Below are positions 17,414 to 26,909 of a DNA stretch of 64,000 nucleotides, in pieces. Origin of the DNA: Pedobacter sp. R20-19 (GTDB lineage Bacteria > Bacteroidota > Bacteroidia > Sphingobacteriales > Sphingobacteriaceae); NCBI RefSeq assembly GCF_000708265.2, contig NZ_JCKI01000002.1, positions 434,001 to 498,000 of the forward strand, read 5' to 3'. Each line of letters opens with the position of its first letter. Within the stretch, counting starts at the first letter, position 1. The position numbers were made by a program, and so were the translations under genes. The notes under the pieces are model-generated. The model ran no database searches. It was given only the letters and a program-made list of their open reading frames with translations, and had not been told where the DNA came from.

Positions 17414-18985
17414 ATGGAGATAACGGAAATTCTAGGATACATATTTGCCTTAATAGCAGGCTTAGGTATCGGTATAGCGGTAGGAAGGTTCTTACTACGC
17501 AACTTGCTTAAAGGGCAGGAAGTTGCCGCTCAAAACAAGGTTAAAAAGATTTTAAAAGATGCAGAGAATAATGCAGAAATCTTAAAAAAGAATAAACTTT
17601 TAGAAGCAAAAGAGAAATTTTTGCAATTGAAAGCAGAGCATGAGCAGGAGGTAAATGCTAAAAATAATACCATTAACCAACGCGAAAATACGATGAAACA
17701 GAAAGAACAATCTGTTAATCAGCGTATGGAAAACTTCAACAAAAAAGAGCAGGAACTGGATAAGCAGAAAGCAAATCTTGAAAAACAAACTGAATTAGCC
17801 CTTAAGAAACAAGAGGAAGTTGAAGTATTAAAAAATCAGCATTTAACGCAGTTGGAAACCATTGCGGGTCTATCTGCCGAAGAAGCAAAAAATCAATTAG
17901 TAGATAATTTAAAGGAAGTGGCACGTACACAAGCCATGATCCAGATTAAGGATATTGTTGATGAAGCGAAATTAACAGCCAGTAAAGAGGCTAAAAAGGT
18001 GGTGATTCAAACCATTCAACGTACGGCTACTGAAGCGGCGATTGAAAATTCGGTTTCTATTTTCCATATAGAAAGTGATGAAATTAAAGGTCGTGTAATT
18101 GGTAGAGAGGGTAGAAATATCCGTGCTTTAGAGGCTGCTACCGGTATCGAGATTATTGTTGATGATACACCGGAAGCGATTATTTTATCTGGTTTTGACC
18201 CGGTAAGAAGGGAAATTGCCCGTTTGGCTTTACATCGTTTGGTTACAGATGGTCGTATTCACCCAGCCCGTATTGAAGAGATTGTAGCGAAAACCAAAAA
18301 GCAAATTGAAGATGAGATTGTAGAGATCGGTGAGCGTACGGTAATTGATTTAGGGATTCATGGTTTACACCCTGAACTGATTCGTATGGTTGGACGCATG
18401 CGTTACCGTTCTTCTTATGGTCAGAACCTGTTACATCACTCTCGTGAAGTGGCTAATTTCTGTGCAACAATGGCGGCAGAATTGGGTTTAAACGCAAAAA
18501 TGGCTAAACGTGCTGGTTTGTTACATGATATTGGTAAGGTACCTGATGATAATCCTGAATTGCCTCACGCGATTTTAGGAATGCAATTGGCTGAAAAATA
18601 TAAGGAGCATCCTGAAATTTGTAATGCCATTGGTGCCCACCACGATGAAATCGAGATGACTTCGATGATTTCGCCGATTATTCAAGCTTGTGATGCCATT
18701 TCAGGTGCCCGTCCGGGTGCACGTAGAGAGGTAGTAGAGAGCTACATTAAGCGTTTAAAAGATTTGGAAGAACTGGCACTATCTTACCCGGGTGTAGAGA
18801 AAACTTTTGCTATCCAGGCTGGTAGAGAACTGCGTGTAATTGTAGAAAGCGAAAGAATTACAGATGCACAGGCAGAATTATTGGCTGCAGATATTTCGAC
18901 CCGTATTCAAACAGAGATGACTTATCCTGGTCAGATTAAGGTTACCGTAATTCGTGAAACACGTTCGGTGGCGTTTGCGAAATAA
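17414..18985 (+). CDS. rny: Ribonuclease Y
   Basis: Membrane-anchored endoribonuclease that starts mRNA decay in bacteria lacking RNase E-type control. Residues 5-30 are one membrane anchor ([17 protein letters not shown]). A long coiled coil follows (about 35-170, rich in Lys, Glu and Gln), then a KH domain with [12 protein letters not shown] near 221 and an HD domain with [11 protein letters not shown] near 372 and AHHDEIE. The 523-aa length is standard. All metal-binding residues appear present. It has its own terminator at 19057. Confidence 0.96.
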   Translation: MEITEILGYIFALIAGLGIGIAVGRFLLRNLLKGQEVAAQNKVKKILKDAENNAEILKKNKLLEAKEKFLQLKAEHEQEVNAKNNTINQRENTMKQKEQSVNQRMENFNKKEQELDKQKANLEKQTELALKKQEEVEVLKNQHLTQLETIAGLSAEEAKNQLVDNLKEVARTQAMIQIKDIVDEAKLTASKEAKKVVIQTIQRTATEAAIENSVSIFHIESDEIKGRVIGREGRNIRALEAATGIEIIVDDTPEAIILSGFDPVRREIARLALHRLVTDGRIHPARIEEIVAKTKKQIEDEIVEIGERTVIDLGIHGLHPELIRMVGRMRYRSSYGQNLLHHSREVANFCATMAAELGLNAKMAKRAGLLHDIGKVPDDNPELPHAILGMQLAEKYKEHPEICNAIGAHHDEIEMTSMISPIIQACDAISGARPGARREVVESYIKRLKDLEELALSYPGVEKTFAIQAGRELRVIVESERITDAQAELLAADISTRIQTEMTYPGQIKVTVIRETRSVAFAK

Positions 18986-19004
18986 CTAAAATGATTGAGC
19001 AGAT

Positions 19005-19420
19005 TTTACACTAAAGTGGTTGATTACATAGATTAAAGGATTACATAGATTATATAAAGCGATGGCAATGTTCATCGCTTTTTTTTTGCGCTTAACCTCT
19101 CGGCGACGCGCCTAAGTATTATCACACTAAAGTGGTTGATTATACAGATACGCTAAAGCGGATGATTATACGGATTGAGGGATTCCACAGATTGTGTAAA
19201 GCAATTTGATTTTTTTGGTAGCTTTTTTAGAGTTGATTTTATTACCACTTATTAGTTTGCCACGGAAACACAGCATGCAAGGAATAGGAATAGTTTCTGC
19301 GTCTTCCGCGACTCCGTGGCAATTGATTTTTAACATTCTCTGTTTACCGATTCATTATATGAAAGGTTGCTGATCACATCTGTGTCTATCCGTGCAAATC
19401 TGTGGTTAAAACTTACGTTA
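19005..19420. repeat. Gap filled with dispersed noncoding repeats
   Basis: The 463 bp between rny and the next gene hold several repeat pieces and no gene. ACTAAAGTGGTTGATTA occurs at 19012 and again at 19125, each followed by variants of GATTA(C/T)A(C/T)AGATT. At 19258-19321 GCCACGGA and TCCGTGGC form the ends of an inverted repeat. At 19376-19406 ATCTGTGTCTATCCGTG and AATCTGTGGTTA continue the same word family. Such strings recur in intergenic DNA of many bacteria; their function is unknown. Confidence 0.65.
19057..19087 (+). terminator. Rho-independent terminator of rny
   Basis: Stem AAGCGATG/CATCGCTT with an 8-nt loop, followed by a run of nine T residues. Confidence 0.85.
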
Positions 19421-19448
19421 CCCCGCCATTTTTTTATAATTTTACAAC

Positions 19449-19964
19449 ATGAGTAAGTCAACTGTAAACATAGAACCCAAGCGCCCTGTTGATGTCCTTT
19501 TTGACAAATATGCCGAAAGCCATCAAAATCCAACCAATAAACTGGTGCACTGGATTTGTGTTCCTTTAATTGTGTTTAGTTTACTTGGCCTGGTTTGGCA
19601 AATTCCTTTTCCTTACATTGGTTTTCTAGGTAGTTATAATGGCTTTTTCAACTGGGCTTCTTTTCTGTTGGCTTTCAGTTTATATTATTATTTTACCCTT
19701 TCACCGGTGTTGTTTTTTATGATGATCTGGGTAATTGGTTTAATGAGCTATATTATTGTAAAGATAGAACAGGCAGTAGGTTTAGGAAGTGGGACTGCTT
19801 ATGTTATTTACTCCACCATTTTTATTGCAGCCTGGATTGGGCAGTTTATCGGGCATAAAATTGAAGGCAAGAAACCATCTTTTTTGGATGATGTTAAGTT
19901 TTTGTTAATAGGTCCGATCTGGCTATTACACTTTATATGCAAGAAAACAGGGATTCGTTATTAG
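19449..19964 (+). CDS. Mpo1-like (DUF962) membrane protein
   Basis: Small polytopic protein with the DUF962/Mpo1 pattern: YAESHQNPTNKLVHWICVP near residues 22-40 and GHKIEGKKPSFLDDVKFLL near 138-156, separated by about three membrane segments. Yeast Mpo1 is an iron-dependent dioxygenase that removes one carbon from 2-hydroxy fatty acids during sphingolipid base breakdown. Sphingobacteriaceae make sphingolipids, so a similar lipid role fits, but bacterial members are not well characterised. The two His residues of the motifs (H25 and H34) are kept, as is H139. Confidence 0.82.
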   Translation: MSKSTVNIEPKRPVDVLFDKYAESHQNPTNKLVHWICVPLIVFSLLGLVWQIPFPYIGFLGSYNGFFNWASFLLAFSLYYYFTLSPVLFFMMIWVIGLMSYIIVKIEQAVGLGSGTAYVIYSTIFIAAWIGQFIGHKIEGKKPSFLDDVKFLLIGPIWLLHFICKKTGIRY

Positions 19965-19980
19965 TAGTAACTTAAAATCG

Positions 19981-20058
19981 TTAACTTCTAATTAACCTTA
20001 AGGTAAAGGAATGTTAATTAACACCTAACCTGTAGTTAACACTGTGGTAATAGCTTTG
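19981..20058 (+). promoter_or_regulatory. Promoter with six 11-bp-spaced TTAAC-type repeats
   Basis: Repeats start at 19981 TTAAC, 19992 TTAAC, 20003 GTAAA, 20014 TTAAT, 20025 CTAAC and 20036 TTAAC, all exactly 11 bp apart. Ten bases later the -7 box TAGCTTTG (20051-20058) matches TAnnTTTG. The 11-bp period is that of PhoB/OmpR-family regulators, and the words resemble the cyanobacterial Pho box (CTTAACCT repeats, 11-bp period). The promoter serves the TonB receptor starting at 20080. Confidence 0.75.
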
Positions 20059-20079
20059 CCCTTATCAAATAAAGGCAAA

Positions 20080-22887
20080 TTGGACTTACTAAACTCTTTT
20101 AAAAGAGCGGCACTTACTGTGTTCGCTTTAACGATCAGCATACTCTCGTATGCGCAGACAGGAAAAATTTCTGGAAAAATAACGGATAAAACTACGGGTC
20201 AAACCTTAGTTGGGTTATCAGTTTTAATAGAAGGGACATCGATCGGTACAACCAGTGATGCAGAAGGAAATTATACTTTAAATACTGTAAAACCTGGTAT
20301 ATACAGAATAAGTTTTTCATTTATTTCTTTTAAGAAACAAATCATTCCAAATGTAAAAGTTACTCCTGGAAAAACAACGACAGTTGATGTAGTAATGGAG
20401 GACGATCAATCAACACTTAATGATGTTGTGATTACAGGCGCCAGAAAAACGGGTACTGAAGTATCGTTATTAGCAGAATTAAAAAAATCTCAGTCTATAG
20501 CAAATGGTGTATCGTCACAAACCATTCAAAGATCTGGAGATACTGATGCCGCACAAGTTGTAAAACGTGTTCCTGGTATTACCATTGTTGATAATCGTTT
20601 CATTAATATTCGAGGGTTAGCTGAGCGATATAATAATGTGCAACTAAATAACGTAACTGCACCGAGTTTGGAAACAGACGTCAGATCCTTCTCTTTTGAT
20701 TTAATTCCAAGTAATCAAATCGATCGTGTATTGGTTTATAAAAGCCCTTCTGCAGATATTCCAGCTGATTTTGCGGGAGGTGTTGTAAAAGTTTTCCTCA
20801 AGAGTATTCCTGATGATGACCGATTAACCATTGATTATGGTACAAGTTACCGTCAGAATGCAACTTTTAAGGATTTTAAGAGAACCAATACGGGAAGTTT
20901 ATATTTTACGGGCTTCAATACAGGAGATAATGATCTGCCTGTAAATTTTCCTTCAAACCTAAACAGTGTTAATTCCAGTAAATTAAATGCAGCCGGTCAT
21001 GCCCTTAGGAACAATTGGGTGCCAGATGTAAATACGGCTAATCTAGATCAGAAACTGAATATTTATGGAAGTAAACGATTCAATATCAATAACAAACTAC
21101 TGGGTAATATTACCGCGATAACTTACAGCAATAGTAAAACAAATAATGCGGTTTTTAGAGGTAATTATGAGGTTTATGATCCAGTTTCAAAAATTGCTGA
21201 AGAAAACTACAGATATAATGATGATCAATATACTTATAATGTACGTTTAGGTGTGGTTCATAACTGGGCATTTAAATTAGATAACAACAATACATTCGAG
21301 TTTAAAAACTTATATAATCAATTGAGTACATCTCAATATGTAAGTAGAATGGGCGCTGAAAAACAACAAGAGTATGCAAATTTTGCATCTAATGTTTTAT
21401 ACCGTGGAATTTACTCCGGACAATTATCCGGAACACATAAATTTAATGATGAACATACAAAATTTGATTGGGTAGCTGGTTATAGTAAATCTTTTAGAGA
21501 TCAGCCAGATTATTCACGTTACAGAACATTGGCTAACGGAGATGGTACATTTAATATTTTCGTACCAACGGGTGGTGCTCAACCTGAATTTTTAGGAAGA
21601 TTTTATTCTAAAATGAATGAAGACATTAAAACAGGTGCATTTAATGTAGAACAGGCGCTTGCTCCAAAATCTGAAGGTTTTAAGCCATCGGTAAAGGTTG
21701 GAGGTTATTATGAGGATAAACAAAGAACATTTTCTTCCAGGAATATAGGTTATGTAAGGGCAAACTCTTTAAATTTTGATCAGTCTTTATTGAAAGGAAC
21801 TATAGAGGAACTTTTCGATTGGAAAAATATAAATACGACTACAGGAATAAGACTGGATGAAAAATCCAATCCTTACGATAACTATGATGCTTCTAATAAA
21901 CTTTTCGCTGGGTATGCCAATTTTATTTTGCCATACAAAGATAAGCTAACCATTGTAGCGGGTGCAAGGGTTGAAAATAATATCCAAAAGCTAAATAGTT
22001 TTGATGCTGATGGTCCTGTTAATGTAAATAACGATATTACCAGAGTATTGCCTTCGGCCAATTTACAGTTTAATTTAAATGAAAAATCATTATTTAGACT
22101 GGCCTATGGTAAAACATTAAACAGACCTGAATTCAGAGAGATTGCTCCTTTCTCCTTTTATGATTTTGATCAAAATTTTAATGTTGCTGGTAACCCTAAC
22201 TTAAAAACTGCGAAAATTGATAATTATGATTTAAAATATGAATTCTATCCATCTTCAGGCGAGTTAATCAGCATTTCGGGGTTTTATAAAAAGTTTAAGG
22301 ATGCAATTGAAATGACTGCAATACCTGGTTCTAATGCGCAGTCTTTTAATTTTAATAATGCTCAAAAAGTAAGAAATGTTGGGGTAGAGCTAGAAATGCG
22401 CAAATCATTAGCAGGTTTAAGTGAAAGCAAATTTCTGAATGATATCACATTACTATTAAATGCCTCGTACATTAATAGTAAAGTAATGTTCGATGATGCA
22501 AGTGCAATCGGACAATCCAATAACCGTCCAATGCAGGGTCAGTCTCCATATATTCTTAATGCGGCTTTATTCTACAATAATATCAAGTCTAAATTTCAGG
22601 TTAACCTTCTTTATAATGTAGCCGGTAAACGCATTGCATTTGTAGGTACGGATTTGATTAGGGATATCTATGAGATGCCTAGAAATGTGATTGATTTAGT
22701 AGTAACTAAAAATTTCACTAACAAACTTTCATTAAAAGCAAACTTTAATGATTTGCTGAATCAAAACTTTACTTTGATGCAGGACGGAAATCAAGATGGA
22801 AATTTTGATCAATTAGTGGATCAGGTTACGGCACAGTACAAAAGTGGTCGTCAATTCGGATTAACACTTTCATACAAACTATTTTAA
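20080..22887 (+). CDS. TonB-dependent outer-membrane receptor
   Basis: Energised outer-membrane importer. After a signal peptide ending SYAQT comes a carboxypeptidase-regulatory-like domain (GKISGKITDKTTGQTLVG), then the plug (DTDAAQVVKRVPGITIVDN and FINIRGLAERYNNVQLN) and a beta barrel ending in LTLSYKLF with the terminal Phe. A GTG at 20044 lies upstream of the -7 box at 20051, so it cannot be in this transcript; I choose TTG at 20080, which leaves a well-formed signal peptide. It has no SusD partner. The next gene is a beta-helix lipoprotein 31 bp away, and the two probably form one uptake unit. The ligand is unknown; the Pho-like promoter hints at a phosphorus source. Confidence 0.85.
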   Translation: MDLLNSFKRAALTVFALTISILSYAQTGKISGKITDKTTGQTLVGLSVLIEGTSIGTTSDAEGNYTLNTVKPGIYRISFSFISFKKQIIPNVKVTPGKTTTVDVVMEDDQSTLNDVVITGARKTGTEVSLLAELKKSQSIANGVSSQTIQRSGDTDAAQVVKRVPGITIVDNRFINIRGLAERYNNVQLNNVTAPSLETDVRSFSFDLIPSNQIDRVLVYKSPSADIPADFAGGVVKVFLKSIPDDDRLTIDYGTSYRQNATFKDFKRTNTGSLYFTGFNTGDNDLPVNFPSNLNSVNSSKLNAAGHALRNNWVPDVNTANLDQKLNIYGSKRFNINNKLLGNITAITYSNSKTNNAVFRGNYEVYDPVSKIAEENYRYNDDQYTYNVRLGVVHNWAFKLDNNNTFEFKNLYNQLSTSQYVSRMGAEKQQEYANFASNVLYRGIYSGQLSGTHKFNDEHTKFDWVAGYSKSFRDQPDYSRYRTLANGDGTFNIFVPTGGAQPEFLGRFYSKMNEDIKTGAFNVEQALAPKSEGFKPSVKVGGYYEDKQRTFSSRNIGYVRANSLNFDQSLLKGTIEELFDWKNINTTTGIRLDEKSNPYDNYDASNKLFAGYANFILPYKDKLTIVAGARVENNIQKLNSFDADGPVNVNNDITRVLPSANLQFNLNEKSLFRLAYGKTLNRPEFREIAPFSFYDFDQNFNVAGNPNLKTAKIDNYDLKYEFYPSSGELISISGFYKKFKDAIEMTAIPGSNAQSFNFNNAQKVRNVGVELEMRKSLAGLSESKFLNDITLLLNASYINSKVMFDDASAIGQSNNRPMQGQSPYILNAALFYNNIKSKFQVNLLYNVAGKRIAFVGTDLIRDIYEMPRNVIDLVVTKNFTNKLSLKANFNDLLNQNFTLMQDGNQDGNFDQLVDQVTAQYKSGRQFGLTLSYKLF

Positions 22888-22918
22888 CAAATATTTAAAA
22901 AGACATAAAAACAAAAAA

Positions 22919-24448
22919 ATGAATATGAAAAAGCTTTACAAGCCAAAATTTGGTACTAACGCACTTAAAACAATGGCATTTGTTTTGGCAGGAACATTAA
23001 TTTTTAGTTCATGTAAAAAAACAACTGTTATTGAATATAATGAAGCCGGATACAATTCAGGCACAGGGGGTGGAACTACACCTAATCCAGCTACAGGATT
23101 TACGAAACCAATAGTTGAAGTGGCCGCCGGCAGTATTACAACTAACACAAAATGGACCAAGGATAACATTTACAGACTTAACGGTTTTGTAAGAGTAGGA
23201 AGAGACCCTAAAAACAAAGCTGCCTTAGCTGCTGTAGAGGGGGTTACCTTAACGATTGAGGCTGGTACCGTGATTATTGGTGATAGGGAAACTAAAGGTA
23301 CTTTAGTGGTACAAAGAGGTAACAAATTAATTGCTGAAGGTACCGCTACTCAGCCGATTATTTTTACATCTGAGCGTGCTGCGGGTTTACGCGAACCAGG
23401 TGATTGGGGTGGCGTTGTATTATGTGGAAAAGCAACTAACAATCAATCTGGAGGAGAAGCCGAACTTGAAGGTGCTTATGAAGGCTGGCATGGTGGTACT
23501 AATGATGCAGATAATTCTGGTATTTTAAAATATGTTAGAATTGATTATGCGGGTACACCAATTAATCCAAACCAAGAGGTAAACTCTTTAACAATGGGTT
23601 CTGTTGGCTCTGGAACGGTGATTGATTATGTGCAGTGTTCGTATGGTTTAGATGATGCTTTTGAGTGGTTCGGTGGAACTGTTAATGTAAAGCACTTAAT
23701 TGCATATCGTGGTCTTGATGATGATTTTGATGTAGATTTTGGTTTCCGCGGTACTGTACAGTTCGCTGTGGGTATCCGTGATGCAAATTCTGCCGATCAA
23801 TCAGGATCTAATGGTTTTGAAGTGGATAATGATGGAACTGGTTCTAGCGTAGCACCTTTTACTTCTCCACAGTTTTCGAACGTAACCATCATCGGTCCAA
23901 AGAAAGACAGAACTAAAACAATTTCAACTCAATTTCAAAATGCAATGCATTTGAGAAGAAATAATAAAATTAAAATTTATAATTCGGTTTTCACGGCCTA
24001 TCCTAATGGATTATTTATTGATGGCTCGACAACTTTGGCTAATGCAGCAGCTGGCGAATTGGTATTGAAAAACAATGTTCTTGCTGGTGTAGACGGTTGG
24101 GGTGCAAATGGCTATGGAACTGGCGGAACTACAACGTTCCCTAATCCAATCGGAGTTGAAACTAAATCAACAGGTAATGTTGGTGCTCAAACCATTGATG
24201 TTTGGTTCAAAACAACTTCATTTGGAAACGAGACTTACGCCAAATGGGAAGATTTAGGTATTGATGGTAGTATTTTTGATTTAGGTGCTACACCAAAATT
24301 CACATTGAATACTGGATCGATACTTTTAGCTGGTGCAAGTTTTACAGGTTTAACTGGTTTTGATGTGGTGAGTCACCGTGGTGCATTTGGAACTTCAGAC
24401 TGGACTGCAGGCTGGGCCAATTTCACACCTCAAACTAATGTATACTAA
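22919..24448 (+). CDS. Surface lipoprotein with right-handed beta-helix appearance
   Basis: Signal peptide with lipobox cysteine at C32 (LIFSSC). The body has repeating beta-helix-like strands: LTIEAGTVIIGD, TLVVQRGNKLIAEGTATQPIIFTS, LKYVRIDYAG, IDYVQCSYGLDDAFEWFGG and VKHLIAYRGLDDDFDVDFGF. Asp-rich turns (DDAFEWF, DDDFDVDFG) could bind metal. The protein ends near a WTAGW motif. It lies just downstream of the TonB receptor and takes the place a SusD protein has in Sus-type pairs, so I infer the ligand-capture lipoprotein of that receptor. Start could be Met1 or Met3; both keep the signal peptide. Confidence 0.75.
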   Translation: MNMKKLYKPKFGTNALKTMAFVLAGTLIFSSCKKTTVIEYNEAGYNSGTGGGTTPNPATGFTKPIVEVAAGSITTNTKWTKDNIYRLNGFVRVGRDPKNKAALAAVEGVTLTIEAGTVIIGDRETKGTLVVQRGNKLIAEGTATQPIIFTSERAAGLREPGDWGGVVLCGKATNNQSGGEAELEGAYEGWHGGTNDADNSGILKYVRIDYAGTPINPNQEVNSLTMGSVGSGTVIDYVQCSYGLDDAFEWFGGTVNVKHLIAYRGLDDDFDVDFGFRGTVQFAVGIRDANSADQSGSNGFEVDNDGTGSSVAPFTSPQFSNVTIIGPKKDRTKTISTQFQNAMHLRRNNKIKIYNSVFTAYPNGLFIDGSTTLANAAAGELVLKNNVLAGVDGWGANGYGTGGTTTFPNPIGVETKSTGNVGAQTIDVWFKTTSFGNETYAKWEDLGIDGSIFDLGATPKFTLNTGSILLAGASFTGLTGFDVVSHRGAFGTSDWTAGWANFTPQTNVY

Positions 24449-24472
24449 AAATTAGTAATTCAATTTCAGAAG

Positions 24473-24499
24473 AGCCAGATAGCGATATCTGGCTTTTTT
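24473..24499 (+). terminator. Terminator of the receptor-lipoprotein pair
   Basis: Nine-bp stem AGCCAGATA/TATCTGGCT, loop GCGA, then six T residues. Confidence 0.93.
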
Positions 24500-24597
24500 G
24501 TTTTATATATTTATTTAAAAGTAAGTTTAAATCTTAATTAATGTATTATTAATTATGTGTTTACAGTGATTTAATATGCCACCATTATTATTGAGAT

Positions 24598-26238
24598 ATG
24601 AAAAATTTAAAAATCAAAACGCTCAAAATTGCAATGGTTGTTGTTTTAGGAGTTGCAACCTTTATTTTCGGTTGTAAAAAAGAAGTTAGCCCCATCTTAG
24701 CATCTGCCGACCTGAAAATACCAAATAAAATGGCAGTTATCCCAACTCATGTCTTTGACTGGGAAACTGCCGATTATATGCCAACTCCTTCCGGCTCAAG
24801 CCCTATTCTGGTGCCATGGGCATCTGGAAGTAATCAGTTATTTCCAGATGAGATCGCTTTCGATTTTAAAAAAGCCGACGGTTGGAATCTGGTGTACAAT
24901 ACTTTTAGTCCGACACAATTGACCTCACCTAATTTTTTCGCACTTTATAATAAGTATAGAGGAATAATACGTTTTTACCTTTATCTACCTCCGGGAAGCC
25001 CTTACGCATCCTCTTATTTCAGTGATGGATTAGGGATCTCTGGAGAATTTCCATCTTCAATAATGAATTTTTCTAAAGAAATTATTGATCCTGAAAATGT
25101 TCAAAAATCAGTAACTAAGATCCAAAATTATCAAATCTTATCAACTGGCGCTTGGTATGCGTGTCAATATGAAGTAGCGTACGATCCAACTATTGTGAAT
25201 TCGAATCATGAGAATTTAAATTTCGTTTGGAATGTATCTTCAACAAATTTATCACAAATTGTCCTAAATGGAGTTTCTAACGGAACCTTGAATGGTACTG
25301 TAGGTACAGCAACTCCCGGAGGTTTCAATTTGGGTAGCCTATTGGGAAATTTAGGAAACACGGCTATACATGTTGCTGGTTTTAAAGCTATAGGTAAGCT
25401 AAAATTACCTAAATCAAAATTATTTGGAACGGATTTAACAAAAGCTATAGAAGATGGCGTGAAAGGAGGGTTGTCAGGTGCGGTAAAAGGGTTTTTCAGT
25501 GCAATATTAGGCGGCAGTGCTACTAGTCCACAGGTCGTAGATCTAAAATTGAAAGTGGAGACCAATTTAACGGGATCGATAACTAATAATAGTGGTATCG
25601 TAAGTACAACCTTGGCTATGCCAGGATCTGCAAATGCCAATACGCCAGGATACGTCCCTAGCTATAACAAAGTCTTAGGTGTAGTAGATATTTCATTAGC
25701 CCCAGAATTATTTGTATCAAATCAAAGGATAATAACTAATGAATCTGGATCTTCTAGTACAAATCCAAAGTATATCTATGATTATAGTATAGCGTTACAT
25801 CATGGATTACTCATCGGGTATCAGCTACCAACAAATCCAGAGGTTACAAGTGATGGGACAACAGTCAGAGTTACCAGGATCGATGTGCTTGTTCCATACA
25901 AACAAAGATATGAAAGCAATGGCCCTCCTTCCGAAAAAACGACGATAGAGCGATTTTTGGATAGAACTGATCCAGCATATGGCTTGCCAGAAAATTATGG
26001 AAAAGAAATCATCGGAGATGAAATTTATGCATATGGCAGCAATACGAGCACCGGAACCAAAACTTCGATCCAGTTTAAGGTTCAGCATCGTCAGGATTAT
26101 ACTATGGGAACAACCTACTACAATGCTAGCGATCTTGATGGAATCCGAATCCGCTATACCATTTTAGTAACACCTAGCAATGGTTCCCAACCAGTAACCA
26201 TAATAAAAACAGTTAAGCCTACCATAAATTTAGTTTAA
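24598..26238 (+). CDS. Lipoprotein of unknown function (546 aa)
   Basis: Residues 1-25 are a signal peptide and C26 (FIFGC) is the lipidation site, followed by KKE. I recognise no domain. The middle has a glycine-rich amphipathic stretch (about 230-310: LGSLLGNLGNTAIHVAG and GVKGGLSGAVKGFFSAILGG), unusual for an extracellular lipoprotein and suggestive of membrane contact. The C-terminal third is beta-rich. It is flanked by terminators and lies between two TonB receptors, but it shows no 11-bp repeats or -7 box of its own that I can find. Confidence 0.65.
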   Translation: MKNLKIKTLKIAMVVVLGVATFIFGCKKEVSPILASADLKIPNKMAVIPTHVFDWETADYMPTPSGSSPILVPWASGSNQLFPDEIAFDFKKADGWNLVYNTFSPTQLTSPNFFALYNKYRGIIRFYLYLPPGSPYASSYFSDGLGISGEFPSSIMNFSKEIIDPENVQKSVTKIQNYQILSTGAWYACQYEVAYDPTIVNSNHENLNFVWNVSSTNLSQIVLNGVSNGTLNGTVGTATPGGFNLGSLLGNLGNTAIHVAGFKAIGKLKLPKSKLFGTDLTKAIEDGVKGGLSGAVKGFFSAILGGSATSPQVVDLKLKVETNLTGSITNNSGIVSTTLAMPGSANANTPGYVPSYNKVLGVVDISLAPELFVSNQRIITNESGSSSTNPKYIYDYSIALHHGLLIGYQLPTNPEVTSDGTTVRVTRIDVLVPYKQRYESNGPPSEKTTIERFLDRTDPAYGLPENYGKEIIGDEIYAYGSNTSTGTKTSIQFKVQHRQDYTMGTTYYNASDLDGIRIRYTILVTPSNGSQPVTIIKTVKPTINLV

Positions 26239-26606
26239 TAGTATTAAAAAAAATAATTTCGAACTTTAGACAAGTAATATTTCGTTATGATTGATGTATG
26301 CCTTATTGATTTATAACTTATAAAATTAGTCTTATAATTTGTGAAGGAATAAGAACTTAAATATAGTTTTAGTATTGATATTGCTGCTACTATAGGTTAA
26401 TATTGTGGTCTAAGAACTTAGGGGTTATATAAGTAAGGGAGTCAACGTCTGACTTTAGATTATCAAATATTAAGACAAATATCTATTTTCAATCATTTAT
26501 CAAATTAAATAAAAATCATATTTTTAGAATTATAAAATCTCACTGAATTAGGATTAGAAATAAAAATGACTAATGCGATTTAATAGTGAGCAAGTGACCT
26601 ACATTT
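26239..26606. other. Gap upstream of an isolated strong terminator
   Basis: No coding frame of note in 368 bp of AT-rich sequence. The stretch ends in the strong terminator at 26607. It is either a long 3' untranslated region of the lipoprotein gene or hides a small RNA; TATAATTTG at 26335 is close to the -7 consensus but one base too long between TA and TTTG. Confidence 0.35.
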
Positions 26607-26639
26607 AAAGCCGAAACATGTTAGTTTCGGCTTTTTTTG
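26607..26639 (+). terminator. Isolated rho-independent terminator
   Basis: Stem AAAGCCGAAAC/GTTTCGGCTTT (11 bp), loop ATGTTA, then a T tract. It lies 369 bp beyond the nearest upstream stop codon. Confidence 0.9.
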
Positions 26640-26842
26640 TTTAAGTGCAACGCACAAAGCTATTAAAACCGAGATATGGCTTTGATACTTTTAGAGAAAT
26701 TCAATCTTCATGAAATCTTCATCTTTCAAAAGTAGCTTTAGCTCTTCATATAGCCACATTTTAAGTCGCCCGGTCGGGTGTTAAGATTTTGTTTGCCAAA
26801 TATTTACAAAACATTTATTCTGTGTTAATTTTGATGGCATAA
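26640..26842. other. Intergenic region before the Oar-like receptor
   Basis: Noncoding. The only structure seen is a short GC-rich dyad, CGCCCGGTCGGGTG, at about 26767-26780. Confidence 0.4.
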
Positions 26843-26887
26843 TTAATTTTTAATTAACATTAGTTTAACATCACTGTTGTTGCTTTG
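26843..26887 (+). promoter_or_regulatory. Promoter with three 11-bp-spaced TTAAC-type repeats
   Basis: TTAAT at 26843, TTAAC at 26854 and TTAAC at 26865, exactly 11 bp apart, then 10 bp and TTGCTTTG at 26880-26887 (one mismatch to TAnnTTTG). Spacing is identical to the promoter at 20014-20058. It serves the receptor starting at 26910. Confidence 0.7.
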
Positions 26888-26909
26888 TACCAAACAAAAA
26901 CAACAGAAA

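Noticed and set aside
20044..20079. GTG start giving 12 more residues to the TonB receptor
   Set aside because: It lies upstream of the -7 box at 20051-20058, so it would not be in the mRNA, and it spoils the signal peptide.
26877..26909. TTG start of the Oar-like receptor
   Set aside because: It overlaps the predicted -7 box; the ATG at 26910 starts a proper signal peptide.
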